The notes: generated by a model not told the origin, from the sequence alone. A stretch of DNA of 64,000 nt from an uncultured cyanobacterium (GCA_937899645.1 CALCCD010000127.1:19484-83483); one strand, 5' to 3'. Positions 19,989 to 28,484 are shown, numbered from the stretch's first letter. A program made the numbers and translations.

Positions 19989-20046
19989 TTCGCCGTTTTT
20001 CGCCCGTTTCGCACGGGCGCGCTCGGCAAGCTGGCGATCCAGTAAT
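19964..20046 (+). repeat. Near-duplicate of the petE 3' end
   Basis: The last coding bases of petE with the stop (GCTCGGCAAACTGACGATTC then AGTAAT, from about 19967) reappear at about 20020-20046 as GCTCGGCAAGCTGGCGATCC then AGTAAT. Three substitutions separate them. Between them lies CGCCCGTTTCGCACGGGCG, itself a small inverted repeat. It looks like a remnant of a longer tandem duplication. Confidence 0.75.
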
Positions 20047-20106
20047 CGACCGGTCTCGACTACTGTCATCCCTCCAGCAAGCCCCAAGCTAGCTTCAAGC
20101 TAGCCG

Positions 20107-20141
20107 GAACCCGATGTACCAGCGCGTACGTCGGGTTCTTT
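20107..20141 (+). terminator. Hairpin downstream of petE
   Basis: GAACCCGA (20107-20114) pairs with TCGGGTTC (20131-20138), with an additional GTAC/GTAC pair within, and is followed by TTTG. It is the likely petE terminator. Confidence 0.65.
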
Positions 20142-20316
20142 GTCGTTTGACCCCGAAACCGATCGCCGCCACGGATATGCGGCACGGCGTGAGTTTACGA
20201 CCTGCACTGGGGTAAACCGTAGCGGCACAGCGAGCAGGGGTGACGCCGCTGTTCTTGGCTCCCGACTCGCCCGACTCAGACTCACGAGACCGCTTGCATA
20301 AATCACAAAAGTCAGG

Positions 20317-20458
20317 GTTCGAGCACTGAGCTTGTCGTTGGCGTAGCCTTCGCTCTGCGAATAGGCGCGGCTATTTTTCGCGATTTCGCCGAGGCGATCG
20401 GCAAGCTAACGCTTTGCGAACGACAAGCTTGGTGACCGAGCTCAGTCGAAGTCCAGCT
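20317..20458. repeat. Composite dispersed palindromic repeat
   Basis: Begins GTTCGAGCACTGAGCTTGTC and runs into GTTGGCGTAGCCTTCGCTC, whose TTCGC...GCGAA core is palindromic. The far arm around 20418-20455 contains CGAACGACAAGCTTGG and GAGCTCAGTCGAAG, roughly the inverse of the left arm. Relatives lie at about 21536-21590, 22831-22865 and, reversed, 28803-28840. Confidence 0.65.
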
Positions 20459-20641
20459 TTCTAGATGCGGCCTTTTGTGCAGCTCAAAATCTTTATGCAA
20501 GAGGTCTACAGAGAAGGCATTTGGCTCGACGAAGCGCCAGCGCTCGTACGAACCCGAGCTATCGCTTAGCGAACTCGTTCTCTCGTTTTGTTCGCTGGCG
20601 AGCCGATCGCACCAGTAGTGCGCCCACAGCACGGCGTTGGA

Positions 20642-20679
20642 TGCCTCTTCATCTGATGACTCCATCAGATGAAGAGGCA
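20642..20679. repeat. Perfect 17-bp inverted repeat
   Basis: TGCCTCTTCATCTGATG (20642-20658), a 4-nt spacer ACTC, and CATCAGATGAAGAGGCA (20663-20679). There is no T-run on either side, so it is not an ordinary terminator. Confidence 0.9.
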
Positions 20680-21015
20680 AGAAGATGAAGGTTAACACCA
20701 GCAACTTTACGAAAAGAAAATTGACAGCATTTCCCTCCATTTCGCGCTTCTACAGTACCGAACTTCTACTAATTAAAAGCTAGAATTTACGAAGTATGAG
20801 TTAAGTTGACTCGGTCTATTTCTGTTGCAAAGCTTTGAGAAGTCTGGCGAAACGCTGCAAGATTCACTGAATAGTTAAGAAGATCGTACGCGACGCTGAG
20901 AAGCAACTGAGAGACCCTGTAAGCCCGCTTTACTCTCGACAGCAAGACAAGTGAGAGCACTCTTGGTTCGTCAAAGCGTTATCTAGGACGCTCTCAGGCT
21001 ACCTACGGTGAAATT

Positions 21016-21378
21016 ATGCTGCGGTACTTCAGAATTCCATTCGATCGCTGCTCGGATATCGAGGTTACAAAAGAGGCTAATTCTCGGATGGAGAAGCTAG
21101 AGCGTAACCTAGTGATTGCCATACGCGTTGGCTTCTCCGATAGCAGCACCAATTTTCGTGCTTTCCGTGCCACAAACAATATTGCGAAGAATTTAGGACA
21201 TTGTGGTTTTGAGTACGACCCAAAAACGAACTGGAGTATTCGACTGCGACTCGCGCAGATCGACGCGGCGCGACTGCAAATAAAAGCAATGGGCGGATCG
21301 GATACGTTGGTCGCAGCGATGGATTGGCGGCCCGCAATCGATCGTTTGCTAGAGCTGGAGTGTCGTCAGTCTGCTTGA
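21016..21378 (+). CDS. Hypothetical protein
   Basis: A 120-codon frame with an ATG start, MLRYFRIPFDRCSDIEVTK. The composition is protein-like, with alternating hydrophobic and charged residues (MEKLERNLVIAIRVGFSD and RLRLAQIDAARLQIKAMGG). I recognise no family and no signal peptide. It is more AT-rich than the neighbours and flanked by repeats, so it may be an acquired or decaying gene. Confidence 0.5.
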   Translation: MLRYFRIPFDRCSDIEVTKEANSRMEKLERNLVIAIRVGFSDSSTNFRAFRATNNIAKNLGHCGFEYDPKTNWSIRLRLAQIDAARLQIKAMGGSDTLVAAMDWRPAIDRLLELECRQSA

Positions 21379-21543
21379 TCCAATGGCGAAGACGATTGAG
21401 CAAAAAAATGCAGTTCTGCAAGTGGGAGCTTACGTAGGTTAAAGGTCTGCGCGTTGATGACTCTGCGGAACAACCTCAATAATTGGCTTGCTCGACTTAG
21501 AGCACTCCACGGAAATAAATGTCCGGTATTCAGAGTTCGAGCA

Positions 21544-21588
21544 CTGAGCTTGTCGAAGTGCGTCACACCCAGGCTTCGACAAGCTCAG
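21544..21588. repeat. Inverted repeat with CTGAGCTTGTCGAAG arms
   Basis: CTGAGCTTGTCGAAG at 21544-21558 and its exact reverse complement CTTCGACAAGCTCAG at 21574-21588, with a 15-nt loop. This matches a REP-like motif seen in many bacterial genomes. It lies just upstream of the LOG-family gene. Confidence 0.85.
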
Positions 21589-21677
21589 CCTTCATTGGCG
21601 GCTTCTGGACAAATATATTTGTGGAGTGCTCTTGGAGGTCTAATGGAGATCGTTTCGACCCCGAGCATCGCACCCGC

Positions 21678-22763
21678 ATGAGCAGCCAATCCCACGAACC
21701 GCTACAGCATCCCAAACGCCAGTCCAGCCCACCCGCCGAGGTCGTGCGCGCGATGCTCGACGCTCTGACCGACCATCCTCACCGCGCCTGGATCGAGCGT
21801 GCCCTGCTCGACATCTGCGAGATGGCCGATCGCGACGTCGATCGCCTCGATTGGAAAATTCTCAGCCAGTCGATTCGGGATATGACGCGCGCGATGGAGA
21901 TGTTCGAGCCCTACCGCTACGTGCGCAAGGTGGCGATTTTCGGATCGGCGCGCACGCCCGAGGACGCGCCGGAGTTTCAACTGGCGCGATCGCTGGCGGC
22001 GAAGTTGGCCGATGCGGGCTTTATGGCGCTGACGGGTGCGGGCGGCGGCATCATGGAAGCAGCGAATCGGGGCGCGGGCGCAACGCGATCGTTCGGGCTC
22101 AATATCACGCTGCCCTTCGAGCAAACCGCCAACCCTTATATCGACGGTGACTCGAAGGCGATCGAGTTCAAATATTTCTTTACGCGCAAGCTGTTTTTCC
22201 TGAAGGAAAGCGACGCGATCGTGCTGTTCCCCGGCGGGTTCGGCACGATGGACGAGGCGTTCGAGTCGATCGTGCTGCTGCAAACCGGCAAGTTCGGCCC
22301 CGCGCCGTTCGTCTTGGTGCAGCCGCCGGGAAACCGCTACTGGAACGAGTGGGAAGATTACGTGCGCGGTCAGCTACTGGCGCAGGGGTTGATTTCGTCC
22401 GACGACTTGAAGCTATTTTCGATCGTCGAAGATGCCGACGTAGCCTGCGCGGTCGTCCGCGATTTTTACAGCGTTTATCATTCCAGCCGCTTTGTGGGCG
22501 ATCGCCTGGTGTTGCGGCTGCGCTCGGCGCTCGAAGGGGACGCGATCGCGCAGCTCAACGCCGAGTTTGGCGACCTGCTCGCGTCCGGCAGCATCGAGCC
22601 CAGCGCCGCCCTGCCGGAAGAAGCTGGCGACGAAACCGAGCGTCTGCCCCGGCTAGTGCTGCACTTCGATCGCCGCAGCTACGGACGCCTGCACGCCATG
22701 ATTCGGGCCATCAACCGCCTCGGCGCGTGCGAGTCGCTCGAGGTCTGTGCCAAACGTGGTTAG
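21678..22763 (+). CDS. LOG-family (TIGR00730-type) Rossmann-fold protein
   Basis: About 361 residues from the ATG at 21678 (MSSQSHEPLQHPKR); sequence between 21519 and 21677 includes a repeat and is not part of the protein. The central Rossmann domain has the LOG signatures GAGGGIMEAANRGAG and PGGFGTMDEAFES. Small family members are cytokinin-riboside-monophosphate phosphoribohydrolases. This larger type, with about 100 extra residues at each end, is common in cyanobacteria and its substrate is unknown. Family assignment is secure; activity is inferred. Confidence 0.9.
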   Translation: MSSQSHEPLQHPKRQSSPPAEVVRAMLDALTDHPHRAWIERALLDICEMADRDVDRLDWKILSQSIRDMTRAMEMFEPYRYVRKVAIFGSARTPEDAPEFQLARSLAAKLADAGFMALTGAGGGIMEAANRGAGATRSFGLNITLPFEQTANPYIDGDSKAIEFKYFFTRKLFFLKESDAIVLFPGGFGTMDEAFESIVLLQTGKFGPAPFVLVQPPGNRYWNEWEDYVRGQLLAQGLISSDDLKLFSIVEDADVACAVVRDFYSVYHSSRFVGDRLVLRLRSALEGDAIAQLNAEFGDLLASGSIEPSAALPEEAGDETERLPRLVLHFDRRSYGRLHAMIRAINRLGACESLEVCAKRG

Positions 22764-22830
22764 CCAGCTTGAGACCTCAGAATGCACCAATAAATAAACA
22801 TCCAATCCAAATAAACGTCCAGTTTGCGTA

Positions 22831-22865
22831 GTCGTTGGCGTAGCCTTCGCAAGGCGAATATGCGG
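22831..22865. repeat. Copy of the GTAGCCTTCGC dispersed repeat
   Basis: GTCGTTGGCGTAGCCTTCGC followed by AAGGCGAATATGCGG, matching the sequence at 20335-20370 in its first half. It lies between the LOG-family gene and menA. Confidence 0.65.
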
Positions 22866-22984
22866 GTTTAGGAAAACGTTGATGAGCCTGTATGTCTCAT
22901 CCTCAAGTCGGATGATTATATTTTTTCGAGCGCGCTCGGAGGTTTCCAAACCCTCTGAAATCTGGGGTATGGAGATCCTGGCTA

Positions 22985-23953
22985 TTAACCAAACCACAGT
23001 GGCGCGATCGCTCCGAGGCCGAACAGCATCCCGCCGAGGAAGTGCATTCGCACGGCGATGAACTTGCTGTTGCCGACTTTTTCTGGGCGATCGTGGTTTT
23101 CGCTTACGTGCCGACAGAGCCGCACCGCCAGCGGAAAGCCCAGCGTCAGCGCCAGCGTCCCCACCGGCAGCGCCCCGAAGACGACACCCGCCACCGGTGC
23201 GATGTAAATCGCCGCGCAAATCCAGGGCAGCAGTCGCGCGCCCCGCTGCGTCCCCAGGCGGACGATCGGCGATCGCTTGCCCGCCGCCAGGTCGTCTGCA
23301 ACCTGATGGAAATGCGAGCAAAATAGAATCAGGCTCGTCGCCAAGCCCACCAGCACCGCCGCGATCGCCAGTCCCAGCAGATGCGCGCCCGACGCCAGCG
23401 GCGACCAGCTCCCGGTCTGGCTGTAGTACGCCGCCGCCAGCGCCATCGGCCCGAAGGTGACGAAGCAGATAATCTCGCCGAGCCCCTGGTAGCCCAGGCG
23501 AAACGGCGGCCCCTGGTAGGTGTAACCCAAAAAGCAGGCCAGCGACACGATCGCAGCGATCGTCGGGTCGCGCTGCATCCAGGACAGTGCCAACACGCCG
23601 CCGAGGCCGAGGACGAGCAGCAGGTTTGCGACCCAAAAGACACCGTTTTTATTGCCCGTTAGATTGACGATCGAGTGGGCTTTATTCTTATCAATTCCAG
23701 TGTCGGCATCGAACACGTCGTTGGTTAAATTCAGCCAGGCGATGATGGAGATCGCCGACATCAGAAAAATCGCCAGCGGAGACCATTTAAAAGCCGCAGT
23801 TTGTCCGATCGCAATCGCACTACCCACCCAAATTGGGACGATTGCAACGGTGTACATCGGTGGTTTGATCGCCGCCATCCACAACTTCGAGCGATCGGCA
23901 GAATCTGTTATCGAAACCAAAGCAGTACGTCCTCTTTCAAAGCCATTTTTAAG
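22985..23953 (-). CDS. menA: 1,4-dihydroxy-2-naphthoate / carboxynaphthoquinone phytyltransferase
   Basis: A UbiA-superfamily membrane prenyltransferase for phylloquinone (vitamin K1), the photosystem I quinone. About eight membrane segments; first Asp-rich motif NLTNDVFDADTGIDKNKAHS and second HFHQVADDLAAGKRSP. The start is uncertain: the frame is open to about 24058. A TTG near 23935 (LVSITDSADRSK) has a GAGG upstream, and an ATG at 23878 (MAAIKPPMYTVAIVP) would give the usual length near 297. It is divergent from menF, an arrangement that groups two phylloquinone genes. The end at 22985 is firm. Confidence 0.9.
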   Translation of the reverse strand, partial: LKNGFERGRTALVSITDSADRSKLWMAAIKPPMYTVAIVPIWVGSAIAIGQTAAFKWSPLAIFLMSAISIIAWLNLTNDVFDADTGIDKNKAHSIVNLTGNKNGVFWVANLLLVLGLGGVLALSWMQRDPTIAAIVSLACFLGYTYQGPPFRLGYQGLGEIICFVTFGPMALAAAYYSQTGSWSPLASGAHLLGLAIAAVLVGLATSLILFCSHFHQVADDLAAGKRSPIVRLGTQRGARLLPWICAAIYIAPVAGVVFGALPVGTLALTLGFPLAVRLCRHVSENHDRPEKVGNSKFIAVRMHFLGGMLFGLGAIAPLWFG

Positions 23954-24384
23954 TTTAAAATTCCCGACCGAAGTTCGGATTGAATTCGCGCCGAAGCCCG
24001 AGCGCAGCCCGTGCAACAGGCTGACCGGATCTCTGGCCAACGCCCGATTCGAGCCCAAACGATCTTTTTGCCTTAGCTTAGACCGTTTGCCACCTGTGCG
24101 TTGCCCAAAAACAGCCCTGAAGTATCACTCTGCCCGTCGCAAGCGCTCCGCGATCGCCAGCACGCACCGGCGGATCGCAGAACTCTACGGGCAGCATAAA
24201 ACGCGCTCCGAACGGCCCGATCGCCCGCTGCGACCGAACGCTTAGATTCGGGAATGTTAGATTATGCTTCAGGGCTGCATGGATGGCTGTGCCTCGATTT
24301 AGGAGCAATCGGGCTGACGTTGCGCGCAAACGGCGCGTCGGATCCCTTCTCGTATTTTGACGATTCCTTACATCCGCGCGATCT

Positions 24385-25857
24385 ATGCTCGTTCGACCCA
24401 GTTTTGCCGAGCCGCCAGCAGGCCGTCAGACGCTCGAATCGTTCCTCGAAAGCTGTCGGCAACAGGCCGAGCGCTCGCGTGCGGAGCGATATGCAAGCGT
24501 GAGCTTTGAGGGTGGCGATCTCGACCCTTTGGCGATATTGCAGCAGCTCGATCGCGCCGATCGCCTCAGTTTTTACCACGAGAATACGGCAGAGGATTTA
24601 ATGATTGCCGCGATCGATAGTGTCGCTTCTTTCGAGTCCGACTGTCTCGATCGATTTAAGGCCGCGCGGCAGTTTTCCGAGCGCTGTTTTGAGAATATTT
24701 CTCATTGGAATCCGCGATCGCTTCCCTATGGAAATCCACATCTTTTCTGTGGGTTTACCTTTTTCGAGCGAGATCGTCAGGGCACTTTCCCCAGCAGCAC
24801 CGTATTTTTGCCTCACTGGCAGATCGTCCGCCACGCCAGCGGCGCGACAATGGTGTGCAACGCGATCGTACGCGGCTCGACGGACGCGGCGGGGCTGGCG
24901 CGGGCGCTGCAATCCGAGGCAGACGAGCTGATGCGATCGCCTGTCCGGGTCGCGGAGGCTACCGCTTCGCGCGAGCGGCAGATCGATCGCCACAATATCG
25001 CCCGCTTCAAGGCCACCGTCGCAGAGGTGCTGGAGACGATCGCGGGCGGCACGCTCAGCAAGGCCGTTCTGTCCCACGCCGTCGATCTGACCGCGCCCCA
25101 GGACTTCGACGCCATCAGCTCCCTCCAGAGCCTGCGCCACCGCTACGCCGACTGCCACCTGTTCGCAATGGGCAACCGCTGGGGGCAGCGCTTTATCGGC
25201 GCGAGCCCAGAGCGGCTGTTCGCGATCCGGCAGGGGCGGCTGGTGGCCGACGCGCTGGCCGGGTCTGCTCCGCGCGGCGCGACGCCCGAGTCCGACGCCG
25301 CCCACGCCGAGGCGCTGCTGGCGAGCCCGAAGGAGATGCGCGAACATCGGGTCGTGGTGGAATTTCTGCTCGATCGCCTGCGGGAGCTGGGCATCGAGCC
25401 GGAGCCGATCGCGCCGACCCGGCTGTTGCAGCTCTCGAATATCCAGCACCTCTGGACACCAATCTACGCCGATCTGACGGGCCTCGCCGACCCAGAGAAA
25501 CGGGTCGGCGAGGCCGATTTTACAGACCTTGCCGATTTCGCAGACCTTGCGGTACACCCGCTTCAGCTCGTCGAGAGCCTGCACCCGACGCCCGCCGTAG
25601 CCGGGTCGCCCCAGTCAGTGGCCTACCGGGAAATCTGTCGCCACGAGCAGTTCGATCGTCTGCTGTTTGCCGCACCGCTCGGCTGGTTTGACGCAGCGGG
25701 CAACGCCAGCTTTTTGGTGGGGATTCGCTCGGCGCTGCTGGACGGCGCGCGGGCGCGGCTCTACGCCGGGGCGGGCATTGTCGCCGGATCGCACCCCGAT
25801 CGCGAGCTGGCCGAGGTGGAGCTAAAGCTACGCACGACGATCGATTCGCTGGTTTAG
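24385..25857 (+). CDS. menF: Isochorismate synthase
   Basis: A 490-residue chorismate-binding enzyme for the first phylloquinone step. Start MLVRPSFAEPPAGRQTLES. Typical motifs: GNRWGQRFIGASPERLF, ALAGSAPRGATPESDAAHA, KEMREHRVVVEFLLDRL, LHPTPAVAGSPQ and RLYAGAGIVAGSHPDREL. A stretch just before LHPTPAVAG (LADPEKRVGEADFTDL then ADFADLA, about 25490-25560) contains an approximate 18-bp tandem duplication and seems longer than in relatives. It is divergent from menA. Confidence 0.95.
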   Translation: MLVRPSFAEPPAGRQTLESFLESCRQQAERSRAERYASVSFEGGDLDPLAILQQLDRADRLSFYHENTAEDLMIAAIDSVASFESDCLDRFKAARQFSERCFENISHWNPRSLPYGNPHLFCGFTFFERDRQGTFPSSTVFLPHWQIVRHASGATMVCNAIVRGSTDAAGLARALQSEADELMRSPVRVAEATASRERQIDRHNIARFKATVAEVLETIAGGTLSKAVLSHAVDLTAPQDFDAISSLQSLRHRYADCHLFAMGNRWGQRFIGASPERLFAIRQGRLVADALAGSAPRGATPESDAAHAEALLASPKEMREHRVVVEFLLDRLRELGIEPEPIAPTRLLQLSNIQHLWTPIYADLTGLADPEKRVGEADFTDLADFADLAVHPLQLVESLHPTPAVAGSPQSVAYREICRHEQFDRLLFAAPLGWFDAAGNASFLVGIRSALLDGARARLYAGAGIVAGSHPDRELAEVELKLRTTIDSLV

Positions 25858-25860
25858 GTT

Positions 25861-25925
25861 GCCAATTTAGGCCGCCAATCTGGGTCGCCAATCTGGGTCG
25901 CCAATCTGGGTCGCCAATCTGGGCC
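25861..25925. repeat. 13-bp tandem repeat, five copies
   Basis: Unit GCCAATCTGGGTC starts at 25861, 25874, 25887, 25900 and 25913. The first and last copies differ slightly (GCCAATTTAGGCC and GCCAATCTGGGCC). It begins directly after the menF stop codon. The unit is not a multiple of three, which fits non-coding DNA. Confidence 0.95.
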
Positions 25926-25980
25926 GGAGCCTGGATCGGGCTTTACCTGGGACGACTCAAACGCCCGAACCCGCGACCCA

Positions 25981-26078
25981 TTGAAGTTGGTTCATTGAAG
26001 TTGGCCCACCGAAGTCGGCCTACCGAAGTTGGCCCACCGAAGTCGGCTTACCGAAGTCAGCCCACCGAAATTGGGTTT
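25981..26078. repeat. 14-bp tandem repeat, about seven copies
   Basis: Degenerate units of 14 bp, consensus CCGAAGTNGGCCCA, start at 25981, 25995, 26009, 26023, 26037, 26051 and 26065. It is about 55 bp after a different 13-bp array. A reading frame across it is only a repeat artefact. Confidence 0.93.
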
Positions 26079-26172
26079 TCCGGCTAGCGAACGGGTCGCC
26101 TCGGTGACTAGGATTGTCGTGCGATCGCCCGCGATCGCGGTTCTTTCTCTCACGTCTTCGGACGGGACACCC

Positions 26173-26556
26173 ATGACGAAAGACGACGAATACTGGAAGC
26201 GCAAGCTAGACGAACTCGAGCTCGACATCGCTGCCAAATCGGCCAGTTCGGCCAAATCAGCTAGCTCGGAGAAGTCGGCAAATCCGAGCGATCGCTCGCC
26301 CCAGACCACGCGCGTAACGCCCGACCCCAGCGCCCCAAGCCTGGAGGGCATCTACCAGCAGTCTCGCGCCTGGTTCGCGACGCTACCCTCCGCCGGAAAG
26401 GGGATCGTTATCCTCGGCGGCGGCGTGCTGGCGCTGTCGGTAGTGCGGACGCTGGTGCAGGTGGTGACCTTCAGCCTGAGTATGGGCTTGTTTCTGCTGA
26501 TGGCCTATGGGGCGTATCGCTTCCTCGGCCAGCGCGACTCGGGCGGCTCGCCCTAG
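26173..26556 (+). CDS. Small cyanobacterial membrane protein, unknown role
   Basis: About 127 residues from the ATG at 26173 (MTKDDEYWKRKLDELEL). The first 70 residues are charged and low-complexity, with the repeat KSASSAKSASSEKSANPS, and the C-terminus has two hydrophobic segments (GKGIVILGGGVLALSVVRTL and SLSMGLFLLMAYGAYRFL). I recognise no named domain. The sequence KxxSSAKSASS is encoded by imperfect short repeats reminiscent of the minisatellites just upstream. Confidence 0.7.
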   Translation: MTKDDEYWKRKLDELELDIAAKSASSAKSASSEKSANPSDRSPQTTRVTPDPSAPSLEGIYQQSRAWFATLPSAGKGIVILGGGVLALSVVRTLVQVVTFSLSMGLFLLMAYGAYRFLGQRDSGGSP

Positions 26557-26839
26557 TTTCCTTTCAGTTCGCTCTAGTTCGGTTCGGCTCGCTCCGGCTC
26601 GATATTCGAGCGGCGCGGCGAAAGGCGGCGCGGCGCGAGCAGGACGGCGCGAGACGATCGCGATCGCGAAAACACACTCACAATAGACGGAGCGATCTCT
26701 GCGTTTCGGCGCGGGCCGATCGCTAATGCGCATCGCCCCTGAGGCTTTTGTCTGGCTTTACCACCGACCGGGAGGCCTGACCTGGCTTCCCGAGAGGAGT
26801 TCCGAGGCGGTGCGCGCAGCGTTTCATTCTGTTTTCATC

Positions 26840-27358
26840 ATGCCTGTTGTTTCCCCGCTCGCTCGCAAACTCGGCGCGGTTGGCGCGGTCTTCGCGCTCT
26901 CGATCGCGCTCTTCGTCGGACTGCCCGCCCCCGCCCAGGCCCTAACCTTTACCCCCTACACTCCCTTGGCACTGTTTAACTTCTCCGGCTCGCGCCCCGC
27001 AGACCTCGGCGTCAAAGACGGCCAGCTCAAAGCCTGCCCGAACTCGCCCAACTGCGTCTCCAGCCAAGCCAGCGACCCGGAACACTTTGTCGAGGCGATC
27101 GCCACCAGCGATGCCGAGGCCGCCTTCGCGCGTATCGCCGAGCTGGTCGCCGCCGACAAGACCGCCGCGATCGTCACGAAAAACGACGGCTACCTCTACG
27201 CCGAGTACACCTCGAATCTGATGGGTTTCGTCGATGATGTCGAATTCTGGCTCGATCGCGACGCGGGCGAGATTGCCGTTCGCTCCGCCTCGCGCCTCGG
27301 CGAGTCCGACCTGGGCGTCAACCGCAAGCGCATCGAAGCGATCCGCGCTGCGCTCTAA
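26840..27358 (+). CDS. DUF1499 domain protein, exported
   Basis: About 172 residues from the ATG at 26840 (MPVVSPLARKLGAVG). A signal peptide with a hydrophobic core (VGAVFALSIALFVGLPAPAQA) is followed by LKACPNSPNCVSSQASDPEH, the DUF1499 hallmark, and YLYAEYTSNLMGFVDDVEFW with SRLGESDLGVNRKRIEAIR. DUF1499 proteins are common in cyanobacteria and plastids; the role is unknown, probably lumenal or periplasmic. It converges with the DNA glycosylase gene, the two ends lying within 20 bp. Confidence 0.88.
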   Translation: MPVVSPLARKLGAVGAVFALSIALFVGLPAPAQALTFTPYTPLALFNFSGSRPADLGVKDGQLKACPNSPNCVSSQASDPEHFVEAIATSDAEAAFARIAELVAADKTAAIVTKNDGYLYAEYTSNLMGFVDDVEFWLDRDAGEIAVRSASRLGESDLGVNRKRIEAIRAAL

Positions 27359-27376
27359 TCGCCATCCCCAACCCCG

Positions 27377-28045
27377 CTAGCCCTTCTTCGAGACAGCAGG
27401 GCAGTCTTTGAGGTACCAGCGCCAGGGAATCTCCACCCCGCGCGTGATGCCGATGCGCGCCGTCTGTACGAGCTGAAGTTCACCGCGATCGAGCCCATCG
27501 GAAAACTCCGGCGATCGCGCCTCGAGCCACAGTTCGCCCGCCGGGTCGAGCCGCGTTCCGCACAGAGGCAAATCGATGCCGAAAACGCGGCAGAGCTTGC
27601 CCGGCCCCGCCGCGAGGCGATCGAGCTGCCTTTGCGTCGTCGCGACCTCATCTGGCGGGCAAGCCTCGAGCTGAAGCGCCCGAATCAGCACCGCATCGGC
27701 CACGCCCTCACGCAGCGTCACGATATTGACGCAGCGGTGAATCCCGTAAATCTGATACACGTACACCAGCCCCGGCGCACCGAACATTGCGGCATTTCGC
27801 TTGGTCTGGCGGCGGTAGGCGTGGCAGGCCGGATCGTCGGCGGTGTAGGCTTCGGTCTCGACGATCGTACCCCGCAGCACCGTCTCGCCCACGCGTCGCA
27901 CTAGCACGCAGCCGACCAGTTCCGGCGCGACTTCCGGGGCAGACCGCGCCAGCCAAGAGTCCGCGATCGCCGGTCGGCTTGGGCCGCGATCGCCGTCCCG
28001 CTCTCCGCGCGGATGGCCGGACTGCTCGCGCGAATCTTCAAGCAT
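27377..28045 (-). CDS. mpg: 3-methyladenine DNA glycosylase (AAG/MPG type)
   Basis: About 222 residues from the ATG at 28045 (MLEDSREQSGHPRGER). It excises alkylated purines in base-excision repair. Motifs: GCVLVRRVGETVLRGTIVET with the catalytic Glu in ETEAYTADDPACHAYR, NAAMFGAPGLVYVYQIYGIH, LIRALQLEACPP and RLAAGPGKLCRVFGID. The frame is open further upstream, but the added sequence lacks family similarity and overlaps the opposite-strand small gene. Confidence 0.93.
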   Translation of the reverse strand: MLEDSREQSGHPRGERDGDRGPSRPAIADSWLARSAPEVAPELVGCVLVRRVGETVLRGTIVETEAYTADDPACHAYRRQTKRNAAMFGAPGLVYVYQIYGIHRCVNIVTLREGVADAVLIRALQLEACPPDEVATTQRQLDRLAAGPGKLCRVFGIDLPLCGTRLDPAGELWLEARSPEFSDGLDRGELQLVQTARIGITRGVEIPWRWYLKDCPAVSKKG

Positions 28046-28174
28046 TGTTGCGTTCGGGCTCGATTTCAAGAACCCGCAGTTAAGATCGAAAGCATTAGGC
28101 GTAGGCCGCCGTTCGAGACGCTCGATCGCCAGCCCGCCGCCATCTTGCCAGGATTCACACCCGACATTCGACTT

Positions 28175-28297
28175 ATGGACGTTAAAACGATCTTGCTCGC
28201 ACTCTCGCCGGTCTTCGTGCTGCTGTGCCTGTTCTTCGGCACGAAAAACGGCTTTTACGACAGCGACGACTACCACGGCAATGGTTCGGCGCACTGA
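28175..28297 (+). CDS. 40-residue single-helix membrane protein
   Basis: Starts at the ATG at 28175: MDVKTILLALSPVFVLLCLF, then FGTKNGFYDSDDYHGNGSAH. One membrane helix is followed by a distinctive polar C-terminus with YDSDDYHGNGSAH. The small size and pattern resemble thylakoid low-molecular-weight proteins, and I believe close relatives occur widely in cyanobacteria, but I cannot name a characterised one. It is divergent from mpg (130 bp between starts). Confidence 0.72.
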   Translation: MDVKTILLALSPVFVLLCLFFGTKNGFYDSDDYHGNGSAH

Positions 28298-28484
28298 TGA
28301 CGCCTCGAGTGCAGAGCTAACACGTCGCGCGGCCCGATCGCAGTCGCGCGTTTTTTGCGACATTCCAAACGATTCGAGAAAAATCGAGAGAGAGTGTTGC
28401 GCTGCGCCAAAAACTAGGTTAACGTTTAAAACCGTTGCACGGGCAGCTTTGCGAATTGGCAGACTGTTCGGATGTAAGCAATAT

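Larger units (their letters stand above)
20142..21015. other. Repeat-bearing non-coding region
   Basis: Nearly 900 bp without a convincing gene. A 142-codon minus-strand frame (20312-20740) overlaps two repeat types and lacks similarity, so I do not call it. Dispersed palindromic repeats lie at about 20317-20450 and a perfect 17-bp hairpin at 20642-20679. Confidence 0.5.

Noticed and set aside
20312..20740. 142-codon minus-strand frame with a hydrophobic start
   Set aside because: It overlaps two palindromic repeat families and has no family similarity; a chance frame is more likely.
25992..26351. Minus-strand frame across the 14-bp array
   Set aside because: Its N-terminus is made of tandem repeat translation and has no similarity.
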